A DNA stretch of 64,000 nt from Zantedeschia hybrid cultivar (GCA_030544215.1 JARZZO010000011.1:47737587-47801586), one strand, 5' to 3'. Positions 44,233 through 56,239 are shown, counted from the first letter of the stretch. A program made the numbers and translations. The notes: a model not told the origin generated them from the letters alone.

Positions 44233-44506
44233 ACGTCAAGAAGAGTGTCGACGCCATTTAACCACTTTGAATAGGGGTCGCGAAACCGAGCCTTCCTTCT
44301 TCCTCATTCACTCACTCTCTTTCTTTCTCTTCTACTTCTCTTCGAGCTCTCGCGAGCCGACGAGCTCCGACGGTTCTCCGACCATCTTTCTCTTCTTCAG
44401 CGTCCTCCCTCCGTCACCGGTCACCCTCTCTCTCTCGTTCTCTTTCTCCCTCTCACTCTCAAGCTCTCTCACGAGGTCTTTCTCTCTCACGAGCTCCCTC
44501 TCACTC
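44225..44506 (+). other. PMD copy 2, 5' region
   Basis: Begins with a hairpin of the GGCGTC/GACGCC type (GATGACGTC ... GACGCCATTTAA, 44228-44254) and continues as a CT-rich leader resembling 12230-12354 of copy 1 (both contain CGCGA...CC, TTCCTC runs, CGAGCTC). It is cut from its gene by the Tekay insertion at 44507. Confidence 0.65.
44502..44506 (+). other. Target site duplication of Tekay copy 2 (left)
   Basis: CACTC immediately before the LTR, repeated exactly at 53460-53464 after the other LTR. This proves a single integration event. Confidence 0.92.
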
Positions 44507-46583
44507 TGTAAGGACTGAGGTTTCGGATCCAGTTATCAGGTCGGTTTCAGAGTCGGATCCCCAAGTTTGGGTCCCTATGAGCTTGGTTCAAGGGAGGTTC
44601 CTATCAAGTTAGGGGGACGCTTTTTATAATGTGCCGCCACGTGGACCAATTTTGGGCCGCGATAGTACGGCCGTGGTCGTGTCGTCTGAATGGCGTCTTA
44701 CATGGGCGATGCTATTTTAGACATATGTCAGGGTACGACCCTATCCTTTCAGCTGATTGGCGTTGCTCTAGGGAGATGCAATTTAATGAATTTGATTTGA
44801 CCCCGCGAACCCTCCCTCCTTTCCCTCATTTCTCTCATTTCTTCTCTCTCCTCCCTCTATCTGACCCATCCGCTCCCCCTTCCCCTTCACCTTCCTTTCC
44901 TCTCCCCATTCCTCATCTTCCTCTAGTCTCCAACCTCTCACCACTACCACCTCCACTTCCTCCGCGGTGTTTCACTCTTCGGACGGCGGCTGACGTCCCG
45001 ATGGAGTAACGGTGTCCACAGTGGTACCGGCGGCGGCTCATGGGGTGGCGGTTTGGCAGCTAGGAGCAAAGAGGAGTTCAAGTAACTGGTAGAGTGACGA
45101 TCCTCGCGGTGTTTTGTTTAAAACTATGATTTTTCCACTTTGAAGCATGCAATATGTGTATATGCTTCTGGCATAGAAAGCATGTTCTAAGAAGTTCTTT
45201 ATGAAATGATTAGGCTTCCCCCCTTACCTTCTCCATTTTTTATGTTTTGTGTGATTTGGTGGAGAAATCCCACTTTGTGACTCGGGGGAGGCCGGAGGAG
45301 GAGAACCTGTTTGCGAGTGCTAAATGGCGTCTAGCGACACCGACGCTATTTTAAATGGCAGCTGCCACCCGAGACGCGATTTAGACTTGCTTGTTCCGAG
45401 GCTAGATCAGTGGGATTCTGTCTCTGTCTTGAATAGCTTCTGGCAATAGCGACGCCATTTTGAATGGTGTTTGCTAGGGCGACACAATTTAGGCCATCTT
45501 TCGAGGCCAGTTTCCGTATGAACCAGTTTAAGAGTCTTGAATGACGTCGGCCACAGGTGACGCGATTCAAGACAGAACCTCATTAATTCATGCAATTAAC
45601 ATGTGTTTACATTGTTAGATAGTTTGGTTAAATGCATACTTAAAAACGTACTTCGAAGACGACGATTTCTATGTGATCGGGTCGCACTGTGTTGTGTTTC
45701 GTGCGATCGTGGATCTAGAGTGACAATTGTTAGCGCTTAGGCACCCAATGTCGGTGTGCGAGTGACATAGCGCCGGTGTGGGAGTGGTGGGGTGACACCT
45801 AGAGAACGGGTCACCTGGTGTACTCCGGGGTATAGTTAGTATCGGTGTGGGAGTGGTATATTCAAAGTGTCACTCGTGCTGGGGGAAGTAGAACCACTTA
45901 GAGCTAGACAGGCCGGAATAGCCAGTGCGCTATCCGAGGGGTCTCTGTTTGGTCTCAGCGGGTCGGTGTTTTCCGCATTCGGCCGCGTGGTTTGTGTGTT
46001 TAGCTGAGACACTGGTTGTGGACTCTGTGGTGGAGTGGTTTCAGAGGTGTGAATGTTGCAATTACATATACATCTGTTTAATATCGGAATTTGGGAACCT
46101 TTGGGAGTTGTGTTTACTGCTTTACTTATTTAATTACCTTTATTTGTGTTGCTGCACTTGTGGGTGTGTGAGTGGGTGGTGGGGATCAGAGGATCCCTAC
46201 TGAGTCCATTTCAATGAGACTCACCCCTGCGATTTTTAGGTAGGGGTTCCAGGCAGGATTAGCGTGGAGGGTGTTGTCTCGAGTTGTGCGCCAGCAGCCA
46301 TTGTTCCGGGGTATGCCCCAATGTAGTTGTTATTTTCCTTTCAAGCTTGTACACTTAATTATTTCTTTTCAGTTGGAATATGTAATTATTTACCGAGTCA
46401 AGTCGAATTGTAATAATTTTTAATTCTTGCACTTCCTTTACAATTCGATGTGATGTGGGATGTTTAACTTAGTTTATCATTTATTTCCCAGACTTGTCAA
46501 GATCTTAGTTTGACTCCAAATTTTAATGATTCGATACCCATTTAGTAATCGAATCCCCGATTATAGGGTGGCTGGTCATTACA
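44507..46583 (+). repeat. Tekay 5' LTR (copy 2), 2077 bp
   Basis: TGTAAGGACTGAGG to GGTCATTACA. Closely resembles 51351-53459, and more distantly 3824-6134, which is longer. Hairpins of the GGCGTC/GACGCC type are at 44680-44721, 44757-44790, 45322-45388, 45440-45495 and 45535-45572. Confidence 0.92.
45322..45572. repeat. GGCGTC/GACGCC hairpin cluster in Tekay copy 2, 5' LTR
   Basis: 45322-45388 is a four-arm unit with outer arms CTAAATGGCGTC and GACGCGATTTAG. 45535-45572 has arms CTTGAATGACGTC and GACGCGATTCAAG. The same units are at 52195-52263, 52320-52370 and 52412-52450 in the 3' LTR. Confidence 0.78.
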
Positions 46584-46585
46584 GT

Positions 46586-46597
46586 TGGTATCAGAGC
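46586..46597 (+). other. Primer binding site, tRNA-Met type (Tekay copy 2)
   Basis: TGGTATCAGAGC, two bases after the LTR end, identical to 6137-6148. Confidence 0.92.
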
Positions 46598-46740
46598 ATT
46601 CGGTTTGGCAAATAGATGAATAACTAGGTTAAATATTGTAATTTCAGCAAATAAATATATTATCCCGTACAGGCACGGCGGTAGTGTAGGTTTTGAGTTC
46701 TAATTAGAAATTCTCGATTCCTGTGACTGTACGAGACTAG

Positions 46741-47900
46741 ATGGCTCCTAGGAAGAGAGTGCCAGTTATTAGGGAGCAGGGAGATGTTCCTAGTGGGTTT
46801 GAGGCCGGTAGGCCGAATATGGAGCGTTTTATGGAGGCTATGATGGATACGACGACTAGGTATCAGACTCAAGACCCTAGTGAGAGTTCTAGTACTCGGG
46901 GAGGGCCTTTAGCTGCTCTGGAGAGATTCCTGAAGCTGAAGCCGCCTCATTTTACCGGTTGTTCCAACCCTGATGAGGCCGTTCATTGGCTGAAGGAGTT
47001 AGAGAAGACTTTCGATACCATGGACTGTGCGGTAGTTGAGAGAAGTCCATTGGCGATCTTCATGTTGAAGGATGATGCTTATGATTGGTGGACTACTTTG
47101 AAGAGCTTGTCTTATGCAGATAGGAATCTCAAGGAGATTCCATGGGAGACATCCATGGGAGACATTTGTCAAGGAGTTCAATGCACATTACTTCCCTAGG
47201 CATGTCCAGAAGGCCAAGGAGAGGGAATTTATGGAATTGACCCAAAAGAGCATGGCAGTGCTCGAGTATCAGATGAAATTTGTTTCGCTTGGAAAGTTTG
47301 TACCTTTCATTTCAGGGGATGAAGAGTGTCAGGCTGAGAGGTTCGTAGATGGACTGAGGTCCAACTTGAGGAGTTTTGTGGCATCCCACTGTTGTACGGA
47401 CTTGGCATCCACAGTAAAGTGTGCCGCAACAGTAGAGGCACAACACGATCAGTCGGCTCGGGAGAGGGGACTGGTTACTCAGGGGCCGGCTTATGGCAAG
47501 GGGAAGACAGCAGCAGCAGCAGTTCCTTCTTCTAGATCAGGATCGTCTTCACTCGGCTCCAGATTCAGGAGGTTCTTTCGAGGCGGTGGCAGCAGCGCAG
47601 TAGCAGTGGTAGTAGCAGACCAAGGCAGACCCAGTAGAGTCAGTCGGTGTTCAACGCTCAGCAGGAGGTAGCTTAGAGACTTCCAGCAGCTTGTCGTCAC
47701 TGTGGTGGTACTCACGGTGGGACTCAGTGTCCCGCATTTTTTGGGAGGTGTTATACTTGTGGCCAGCAGGGCCATCTGGCAAGGAGTTGCCCGCAGGGGC
47801 ATAGTCAGGGGCAGGGACCGAGAGATCAGAAGAAGTTGAGGACCCATGGGAGAGTTCTTGATATCACCAGGAAGGAGGCTCGTGCGTCCAACTTGGTAGA
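46741..47900 (+). pseudogene. Tekay gag (copy 2), frameshifted
   Basis: MAPRKRVPVIREQ start as in copy 1. Gag core LKLKPPHFTGCSNPDEAVHW and YDWWTTLKSL. At 47140-47165 a 13-base segment CCATGGGAGACAT is present twice in tandem, which shifts the frame; copy 1 has it once. A second indel in the Ser/Gly-rich linker near 47600 restores the original frame. The zinc knuckle CYTCGQQGHLARSC (about 47752-47793) is complete, unlike in copy 1. A TAG near 47671 also interrupts. Confidence 0.88.
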
Positions 47901-50900
47901 AGGTTCACTTTTTGTCCTTGGGAACTCCACGCATGTGTTGATTGATTTGGGTGCTTTGCATTCTTTTATTTCTAAGTAGTTCGTAGATGTTCTTTCTGCA
48001 CCTGTTGATGAGTTATCTGATGGATTGATGGTTGAGGTTCCTTATGGGGATTTCATGTTGACTTATAACTGTTTGAGTGAGGTTCCCTTGTCCATTGAGA
48101 GTTATCAGTTACCTGCCTAGTTAGTTGTGCTTGCCATTCGTGACTTTGATGTCATCTTGGGTATGGACTGGTTGGAGGCTTATTATGTTGAGGTGGACTG
48201 CCACAGGAAGAGGGTGCGTTTCTCCATCCCATACATCTCAGCCTTCTACTTCCAAGGTATTAGACTCTCTTCTGGTGGTATTCTTATTTTTGCTTTTAAG
48301 GCCTAGAGGTTACTTGTTGGTGGCTGTGAGGCTTTCCTTGCCTCAGTAGTTGTAGCTGGTATTAGCAGTAATGCCAGTCCTTGGGAGGTGCCTATAGTCT
48401 GTGACTTTGTTGATGTGTTTCCTGAGTAGTTGCTTGGCCTTCCTCCTCAGCGGGAGGTTGAGTTTACGATTAAGCTTGCACCGGGTACGGCACCCTTGTG
48501 TAAGGCCCCGTATCGGATGGATCTGGTCGAACTCGCTGAGTTAAAAGCACAGTTGCAGGAATTGCTGGATAAGGGTTTTATCTGTCCCAAGACTTCTCTG
48601 TGGGGTGCTCTAGTTCTATTTGTTAGGAAGAAGGATGGTTCCTTGAGGTTGTGTATTAATTATAGACAACTGAACCAGGTAACAGTAAAGAACAAATACC
48701 CACTTCCGAGAATCGATGATCTAATCGATCAGTTGTAGTCTCCCAAGGTATTCTTGAAGATTGATTTAAGGTCAGAGTAATACCAAATGAAGATCTGTGA
48801 GGCTGATATGTGTAAGATGGCTTTTAGGACTTGGTACGGACATTATGAGTTTTTGATTATGCCTTTCGGCTTGGCCAATGCTCCGGCAGCTTTTATGGAT
48901 TTGATGAACCGGGTCTTTAGGGTCTACTTGGATCAGTTCGTAGTGGTGTTTGTAGATGATATTTTAGTGTATTCTTCTTCTGAGGAAGAGCATGCCATGC
49001 ATCTTCAGGTGGTGTTGCAAGTTTTGAGAGAGCATCAACTCTATGCCAAGTTTAGCAAGTGTGAATTTTGGCTAGATAAGGGGCACTTCCTGGGGCATGT
49101 CATTTCTGGTGACGGTATTATTGTGGATCCAGCCAAGATTGAGGCAGTCATGGACTGGGGAAGACTGACGACAGCCACCGAGATCAAGAGCTTCCTAGGA
49201 TTAGTAGGGTATTATAGACGGTTTGTCCAGGATTTTTCTTCTACAGCGACCCCCTTGTTGAGGTTGACTCGTAAGGGAGTTCGTTTTGTATGGACTGAGG
49301 AGTGTGTGCAGAGCTTTACTGATTTGAAGACCTGTCTCACTTCGGCTTCAATTCTTGTGCTTCCATCTGGTTCTGGTGGATTCATGGTTTACTCAGATGC
49401 ATCTTGTTGAGGTTTGGGTGCGGTTCTGATGCAGCATGGTAAGGTTGTGGCCTATGCTTCTAGGCAGCTGAAGAAGCATGGGGAGAACTACCCCACTCCT
49501 GACTTGGAGTTGGCAGCTGTGGTATTTGCACTGAAGATTTGGTGGCACTACTTATATGGGGAGAAATTTCAGGTCTTCACTGATCATAAGAGCCTAAAGT
49601 ACGTGTTCACACAGAGGGATCTGAACTTGAGGCAGCGTAGGTGGATGGAGTTAATCAAGGATTATGATCTCGACCTTTCTTATCATCCGGGCAAGGCGAA
49701 CGTAGTAGTGGACACTTTGAGCGGAAAGATGGTCGTATCACATCTTATGATTCAGGAATGGAGGTTATATGAGCAGGTTGTGGAATCGTCCTTTAGGATT
49801 CCTCGAGAGGCTGATAGAGCCGTGTTGGACAGCTTGACCGTGAGGCCAACAATGTACCATTCTGTGATCGAGGCTCAGAGGGCAGATGCAGAGTTACCAC
49901 AGATTCTCTAGATATCAGAGGTGGAGTTGTGGGATGATGGTACTGTCAGATTTAGAGGCAGACTCTATGTTCTAGCTGAGGGAGAGGTGCGCAGGAGTGT
50001 CCTAGATGAGGCACATCGTTCTAGATATGCAGTGCATCCTGGAACGACTAAGTTGTATCATTGTTTGAGAAAGCACTTTTGGTGGCCCGGTATGAAGAAG
50101 GACGTAGCTGAGTATGTGGCTAGGTGCCTGACTTGTCAGCAAGTTAAGATAGAACATCAGAGACTATGAGGGTTGTTGCAGTCATTATCGATCCCAGAAT
50201 GGAAATGGGAACATGTAACTACGGACTTTGTGATGGGATTGCCCATGTCACCCGGCAAGGGAGACGCAATCTGGGTCATTGTTGATCGATTGACCAAGTC
50301 AGCTCACTTTCTAGCCATTAGGAATGACTGGTCAGTCGGTAAGTTGGCTAGGTTGTTTGTGGACCGGATCATCTCTCTACATGGGGTGTCTTTATCCATC
50401 ATGTCATATCAGGATCCAAGATTTACTTCTAGGTTCTGGAGGAGTTTTCAAAAGGCCTTGGGCACGTAGTTAGCTTTCAGCTCGGCTTACTATCATGAGA
50501 CTGATGGACAGTCATAGAGGACCATTCAGATACTGGAGGATATGCTCAGGGCTTGTTGCCTAGATTGGGGTGGTTCTTGGGAGCACCACTTGACGACGGT
50601 GGAGTTTGCTTACAACAACAATTATCATTCTAGTATCGGCATGGCGCCATATGAGGCATTGTACGGGCGACCCTGTCGATCTCCTGTGAATTGGTTTGAA
50701 ATTGGCGAGAGGCAGATAACAAGGCCAGAGTTGGTACAACAGTGTGCTGAGGTTGCCAGAGTTGTGCAGTAGAGGTTGGCTGCATCTCAAAGCAGGCAGA
50801 AGAGTTATGCTCATATATGTAGGAGACCGCTTGAGTTCGAGGTTGGGGACCTTGTGTTTCTCTGAGTCTCACCCTCCAAGGGTGTGATGAGATTCGGGAA

Positions 50901-51212
50901 GCGAGGTAAGCTGAGTCCGCGATATATTCGGCCTTTTGCCATTCTTGCTCGAATTGGGGAAACGGCATATCAGCTAGCCTTGCCACCCAGTCTTATAGGA
51001 ATTCATGATGTGTTTCATGTTTCTTTGTTGAGGAAGTATGCCCAGGATCCGTCTCATGTCTTGGATTTATCGGAGTTGGATGTTGCTGAGGACTTGTCCT
51101 TTCCGAAATTTCCAGTGCGTATTGAGGATCGTAGGGAACATGTCCTTCGAAACAAGGTTGTTCCTCTGGTTAAGGTGATTTGGCAGCATCGCTCCGGAGG
51201 TGAGGAGACCTA
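47901..51212 (+). pseudogene. Tekay pol (copy 2): protease, RT, RNase H, integrase, chromodomain
   Basis: One frame with stops at 47977, 48118, 48304, 48427, 48736, 48778, 49408, 49909, 50167, 50467, 50770 and 50863 (approximate for some). Protease: LIDLGALHSFIS, where copy 1 has DSGAS, and VILGMDWL. RT: CINYRQLN, FLIMPFGLANAPAAF, FVDDILVYS near 48950. RNase H: MVYSDASC, DLELAAVVFALKIWWHYL. Integrase: HHCC finger (HPGTTKLYHCL ... CLTCQ) near 50030-50150, TTDFVMGLP, altered YQDPRF where SDRD is usual, then HETDGQS. The end VLRNKVVPLVKVIWQHRS is the start of a Tekay chromodomain, cut by a stop. Most stops are TAG. Confidence 0.9.
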
Positions 51213-51333
51213 AGAGAGAGAAGACGAGATGTGAGAATAGTTTCCCTACCTTTCCTTGTAAGTTCTCTTGAGAGTTTGTACCATCATTTTCCATCTCGTT
51301 ATTTTTATAGCTACAATTTCGAGGACGAAATTC

Positions 51334-51350
51334 TTTTAAGGGGGGGAGAA
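51334..51350 (+). other. Tekay polypurine tract
   Basis: TTTTAAGGGGGGGAGAA directly before the 3' LTR; primes second-strand DNA synthesis in LTR elements. 51213-51333 is 3' untranslated sequence. Confidence 0.88.
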
Positions 51351-53459
51351 TGTAAGACTGAGGTTTCGGATCCAATTATCAGGTCGGTTTCAGAGTCGGA
51401 TCCCCAGGTTTGGGTCCCTGTGAGCTTGGTTCAAGGGGGGTTCTTTATCGTGTCGAGCTTGTGAGACGCAGTTTAAATGGTGTCAAGTTAGGGGGACGCT
51501 TTTTATAATGTGCCACGTGGGCCAATTTTGGGCCACGATAATACGGCCGTGGTCATATCGTCTGAATGGCGTCTTGCATGGGCGACGCTATTTCAGACAT
51601 CTGTCAAGATACTACCCCATCCTGTCAGCTGATTGGTGTCGCTCTAGGAAGATGCGATTTAACGAATTCGATTTGACCCCGCGAACCATCTCTCATTTCC
51701 CTCAATTCTCTCATTCTCTTCTCTCTCCTCCCTCTCTCCGACCCATCCGCTTCCCCTTACCCTACTCCTTCCTTTCCTCTCCCCATTCCTCATCTTCCAT
51801 TAGTCTCCAACCTCTCACCACTACCACCTCCACTTCCTCCACGACGTTTCACTCTTCGGATGGCGGCCAGCATCCCGGTGGAGTAACGGTGTCCATGGCG
51901 GTACCGGCGGCAGCTCGTGGGGTGGCAGTTCGGCGGCTAGGAGCATGGAGGAGTTCAAGTAACTGGTAGGGTGACAATGCTCGCAGTGTCTTGTTTAAAA
52001 CCATGATTTTTCCACTTTGAAGCATGCAATATGTGTAGATGCTTCTGGGGTAGAAAGTATGTTCTAAGGGATTCTTTACGAAACGATTAGGCTTCCCCCC
52101 TACCTTCTCCATTTTTGATGTTTTGTGCGATTTGGGAGAGAAATCCTACTTTGTGACTCGGGGGAGGCCAGAGGGGGGGAACCTGTTTGCGAGTGCTAAA
52201 TGGCGTCTGGCGACACCGACGCTATTTTAAATGGCAGTTGCCACCCGAGACGTGATTTAGACCTGCTTGTTCCGAGGCTAGATCAGTGGGATTCTGTCTC
52301 TGTCTTGAATAGCTTCTGGTGACAGCGACGCCATTTTGAATGGTGTCTGCTAGGGGCGACACGATTTAGGCCATCTTTTGAGGCCAATTTCCGTATGAAC
52401 CAGTTTAGGGGTTTTGAGTGACGTTGGCTATAGGCGACGCGATTCAAGACAGAACCTCATTAATTCATGCAATTAACATGTATTTACATTGTTAGATAGT
52501 TTGGTTAAATGCATGTTAAAAATCTACTTTGAGGGCGAGGATTTCTACGTGATCGGATCGCACTGTGTTGTTTTTCATACGATCGTGGACCTAGAGTGAC
52601 AATTGTTAGCGCTTAGGCACCCTATGTTGGTGTGGGAGTGACACAGTGTCGTTGTGGGAGTGGTGGGGTGACGCCTAGAGAGAGGGTCACTTGGTGTATC
52701 CCGGGGTATAACTAGTATCGGTGTGGGAGTGGTACATTCGAAGTGTCACTTGTGCTGGAGGAAGCAGAACCACCTAGAGCTAGATAGGCCGGAGTAGCCA
52801 GCGCGCTATCCGAGGGGTCTTTGTTTGGTCTAAGCGGGTCGGTGTTTCGCGCGTTCGGCCGTGTGGTTTGTGTGTTTAGCGGAGACGCTGGTTGTGGACT
52901 CCGTGGTGGAGTGGTTTCAGAGTTGTGCATATTACAATTACAAATACGTATGTTTAATATCAGAATTTAGGAACCTTTGGGAGTTGTGTTTACTGCTTTA
53001 CTTATTTAATTACCTTTATTTGTGTTGTTACACTTGTGGGTGCGTGAGTAGGTGGTGGGGATCGAAGGATTCCTATTGAGTCCATTTCAATGAGACTCAC
53101 CCCTACGGTTTTTAGGTGAGGGTTCCAAGCAGGCTTAGCGTAGAGGGTGTTGTCTCGAGTTGCGCGCCAGCAGCCACTGTTCCGGGATATGCCCCGATGT
53201 AGTTGTTATTTTTCTTTATGGCTTGTACGCTTAATTATTTCTTTTTAGTTGGAACATGTAATTATTTGCTTAGTCAAGTCAAATTGTAATAATTTTTAAT
53301 TCTTGCACTTCTCTTACAATTTGATGTGATGTGGGATGTTTAGCTTACTTTATCATTTATTTTCCAGACCTGTCGAGATCCTAGTTTGGCTCCAAATTTT
53401 AATGATTCGGTACCCATTTAGTAATCGGATCTCCGATTATAGGGTGGTGGGTCGTTACA
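51351..53459 (+). repeat. Tekay 3' LTR (copy 2), 2109 bp
   Basis: TGTAAGACTGAGG to GGTCGTTACA, followed by the CACTC duplication. GGCGTC/GACGCC hairpins at 51558-51600, 51628-51665, 52195-52263, 52320-52370 and 52412-52450. Confidence 0.93.
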
Positions 53460-53475
53460 CACTCCCTCGGTTGTA

Positions 53476-56239
53476 ATGGAAAGAGGAGGTCTGAGTGGGA
53501 AGCACTAGAGGGTCGCGGCGATCCCTGCGATCGAAGTAGACGAGGAGGAAGGAATCCCGACCGGAGTTATGGACTAAGCGGCCCAAGTCATCGCTGAAGT
53601 CGAGGCTTTCATGGAAGCCGAAGAGGCTCCTCTGGTGGCGGCACCGGCCGAAGAGGCGGGTCCCTCGATGGTAAGTTCTAAAAACCTTCCTATTTACAGC
53701 TTGGGAAACGGGGAACCGAAGAGGGAAATGCCACGGGTTAGAGAACCCGTGGTTGAATGGCGTCGGAACCAGGTGACGTCATTCAAACGGCGTCGACCAT
53801 GGCGACCCCATTCAACGCAGGATTTCTATTCCAAAATGAATTTTAAAAATTGATTTTAATTGTCTATATAATGATTTTTCTAATATTTTCTTGACAATTT
53901 GGCAGGGAATGATGAGGACTCGCATCTCCTGGGATCTGGTGATAGCAACATATCGAGGGCTTCTGGACTTCCAGGACTTCCAGAAGGCCCGCTTTAGGGT
54001 GATGGGGTTCAGAGAGTTACTAGACATAGAGCCCTTCTGACAGGACTTGGTCCTCCTTCAGGTTCTGAGGGAGAGGTGGGATCCGGAATGCATGGCAATC
54101 CTGATGCCCTGGGGACATATCTCGATTACCGTGAGATGGTAGGACGTCTTTTAGGATTAGATGTGTCAGAGCCACCGGGCAGGGAGTCTAGGAACCTCTG
54201 GCGGGTAGAGGTAGAGGATGTCTTGGGACTAGAGGACCCTAGGCAGGACCAGGGGGGAGTCTAGGAAGCGCTGTATAGATAAGTTGGCTAGGTCAGCTGC
54301 CGGCTCTTATTGTTGGGATGAGAGCCAGAGAGAGTTGGTAGACCGACAGCTTCGGATCTTTCTAGTTTTCCTATTCGGTCGGTTGCTCTTCGGGACGAAG
54401 GGCCACCAAATCCACTGTAGATTTCTTAGCCTGTTAGAGGATTTAGATAGGGTTCATGAGTATGCCTGGGGTGCGGCCCTCCTGGCCCACCTTTTTGCCG
54501 ACTTATCCGCGGTTACGCTAAACTGCGAGACCACCATCAGCGGCTTCGCACTGTTTCTCCAGGTATAAGTTATTTTAATTAAATGCAAATGTATGCTTAT
54601 GAAATGATGTTTCTAACCTATATGCTAGCTTGTGCAGATTTGGAGTTATTTCTATTTTCCTCTGGGCTGATCAAAGGCCATCCAGACCAAGGTAGTACCA
54701 TTAGCTCACCGGTGGTAGCTGATTGTGGATACGGCTCCATAGCACCATCAACTGACGGCCCTCCGCCAACAGTTCCTCGACTATCCGGAACTTTTGGTGA
54801 GTTTTAATTAATGCAATCATGTTTATCTTAATTAAATGCAATTTATTCATTGATTTATGAATGCAACTAACTTAAATGCATGCACGTTATCTGGCGCTCA
54901 TATCTGGGTATGGGAGAGACAGGGCAGCCGTGGGTGACGGTTGGACGTGAGAGGTTCGGTAGGCAGGTGTGGATCCACTGTCTAAACGAAATCAAACTCC
55001 TCCACCTGCGGCTCGCCATGAGGACCCTGGGCTTCCACCAAGAGTGGGTCCAGGAGGAGATCCCAGAGGGGATCGGGCGGTCGATGAGGGGGAAGTAGGC
55101 GCGTACAGACTGGCGTGCCAAATTCCTCAACCAGTTCGATGACTGGCACCGGCGCGGTGTCTAGGTAGAGTCACGCGCGGAGAGTAGCGAGGGCTACCTC
55201 CAACAGTACCGGGTGCACTACGCAGCCCAACTCCAACAGTTGCGCCCTCTCGATGTGAGTATGCTCTTATGCTTCTTTCATTTTATTATTATCTTTACTT
55301 CAGTTTGTGGATGCATAAATGACATGTGTGCGTGCATGTGCAGGGCGCGAGATGCGACCATCATCACCTTTCGAGCTCGAATCCAGGATGTAAAGGCGCA
55401 ACTAGAGCAAGTTCAGAAGGAACTCCATGATCTGGTATGTTTGAATGATATGAATGAATTCTTTTTATTAATTACATGTTTTGACGCTTAGCCACTGACG
55501 GTGTTCTCGTTGATACAGTGTGCCAGTTACACACATGCGGCCCAGCCTTCTTCGCACGCAGCTGGGGCTTCTTCTTCGAGCGCCTCCCATGCGGCCGCCA
55601 TTATTGATCTGCGGAGTCAGCTGGCCCAAGCCATCCGCCAGGCCACCCAGGCTGAGGACGACGCTGCTACCCGGGTAAGTCTTCAACTTGCTTTCTTCAT
55701 TTTCGCATGATATCCTTTGCTTGCTTGAATAGGAGACCGACAGTGTCTTCCGCTGTAGGTCTAAGAGCTCTGTTAGGCTCTCGAGGAGGCTTGAGGTAGA
55801 TCAGCCCGTGTCATCGAGTTGGAGGAACAGCTGGCGAGGCACTCCACTGGTGACCCTCCCTCGAGAGTTAGCACGACTCCAGATGCGTCTGGAGTTGGTT
55901 ACCGAGGAGAGAGACTGGGAGCGGGTCCGTATGATGGCTGACCTCCAATCTCTTCAAGGCCGTCTGTCCGTCGCAGAGGACGAGCGGCGGAGTGTGGAGG
56001 AGAGGTACCAGCGTGCCCGATAGAGGGCCTGTGACAGAGGTCACGACATCACTTTTACTTCGAGTATCGCCATGTCTTCTGCTCGGGTCGAGCCGAGTAC
56101 CATGGGGCCACCGCCACCACCGAGCCGGGCTCCAGAAGGACCGGACAAGGCCCAAAGTCAGTACGACGAGGGCGCCGATGAGAGTCAGCCACAAGGAGTG
56201 GCTGGTGTTGTGGTGATGATGATGTACTTTTCCTTTTGA
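53476..56239 (+). pseudogene. Plant mobile domain (PMD) gene, copy 2
   Basis: Exon layout matches copy 1: 53476-53670, 53906-54562, 54638-54796, 54886-55254, 55344-55434, 55519-55673, 55759 to about 56239. Exon lengths 159 and 369 are identical to copy 1 for exons 3 and 4. Exon 2 reads RTRISWDLVIATYRGLLDF and LVLLQVLRERWDPECM but has lost about 60 bases of the PMD core after LMPWGHIS, shifting the frame. The acceptor of exon 4 is AC instead of AG. Exon 5 has a one-base shift. The C-terminus is coiled coil (MRLELVTEERDWERVRMM) followed by a Pro-rich tail (GPPPPPSRAPEG). Several stops. It gives the 3' end missing from copy 1. Confidence 0.85.
53748..53820. repeat. GGCGTC/GACGCC four-arm hairpin in PMD intron 1 (copy 2)
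   Basis: GTTGAATGGCGTC, GTGACGTCATTCAA, ACGGCGTC and CGACCCCATTCAAC in alternating orientation, at the same relative place as 12617-12685 in copy 1. Confidence 0.78.

Larger units (their letters stand above)
44507..53459 (+). mobile_element. Tekay/Del-like chromovirus, copy 2, complete, 8953 bp
   Basis: Two LTRs (44507-46583 and 51351-53459), Met-type primer site, gag, pol and polypurine tract, with a perfect 5-bp duplication CACTC. Inserted in the leader of PMD copy 2, 17-22 bases upstream of its start codon. All domains are present but carry about twelve stops and frameshifts, so it cannot move itself. Its C-terminus retains a chromodomain-like end. Confidence 0.95.
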
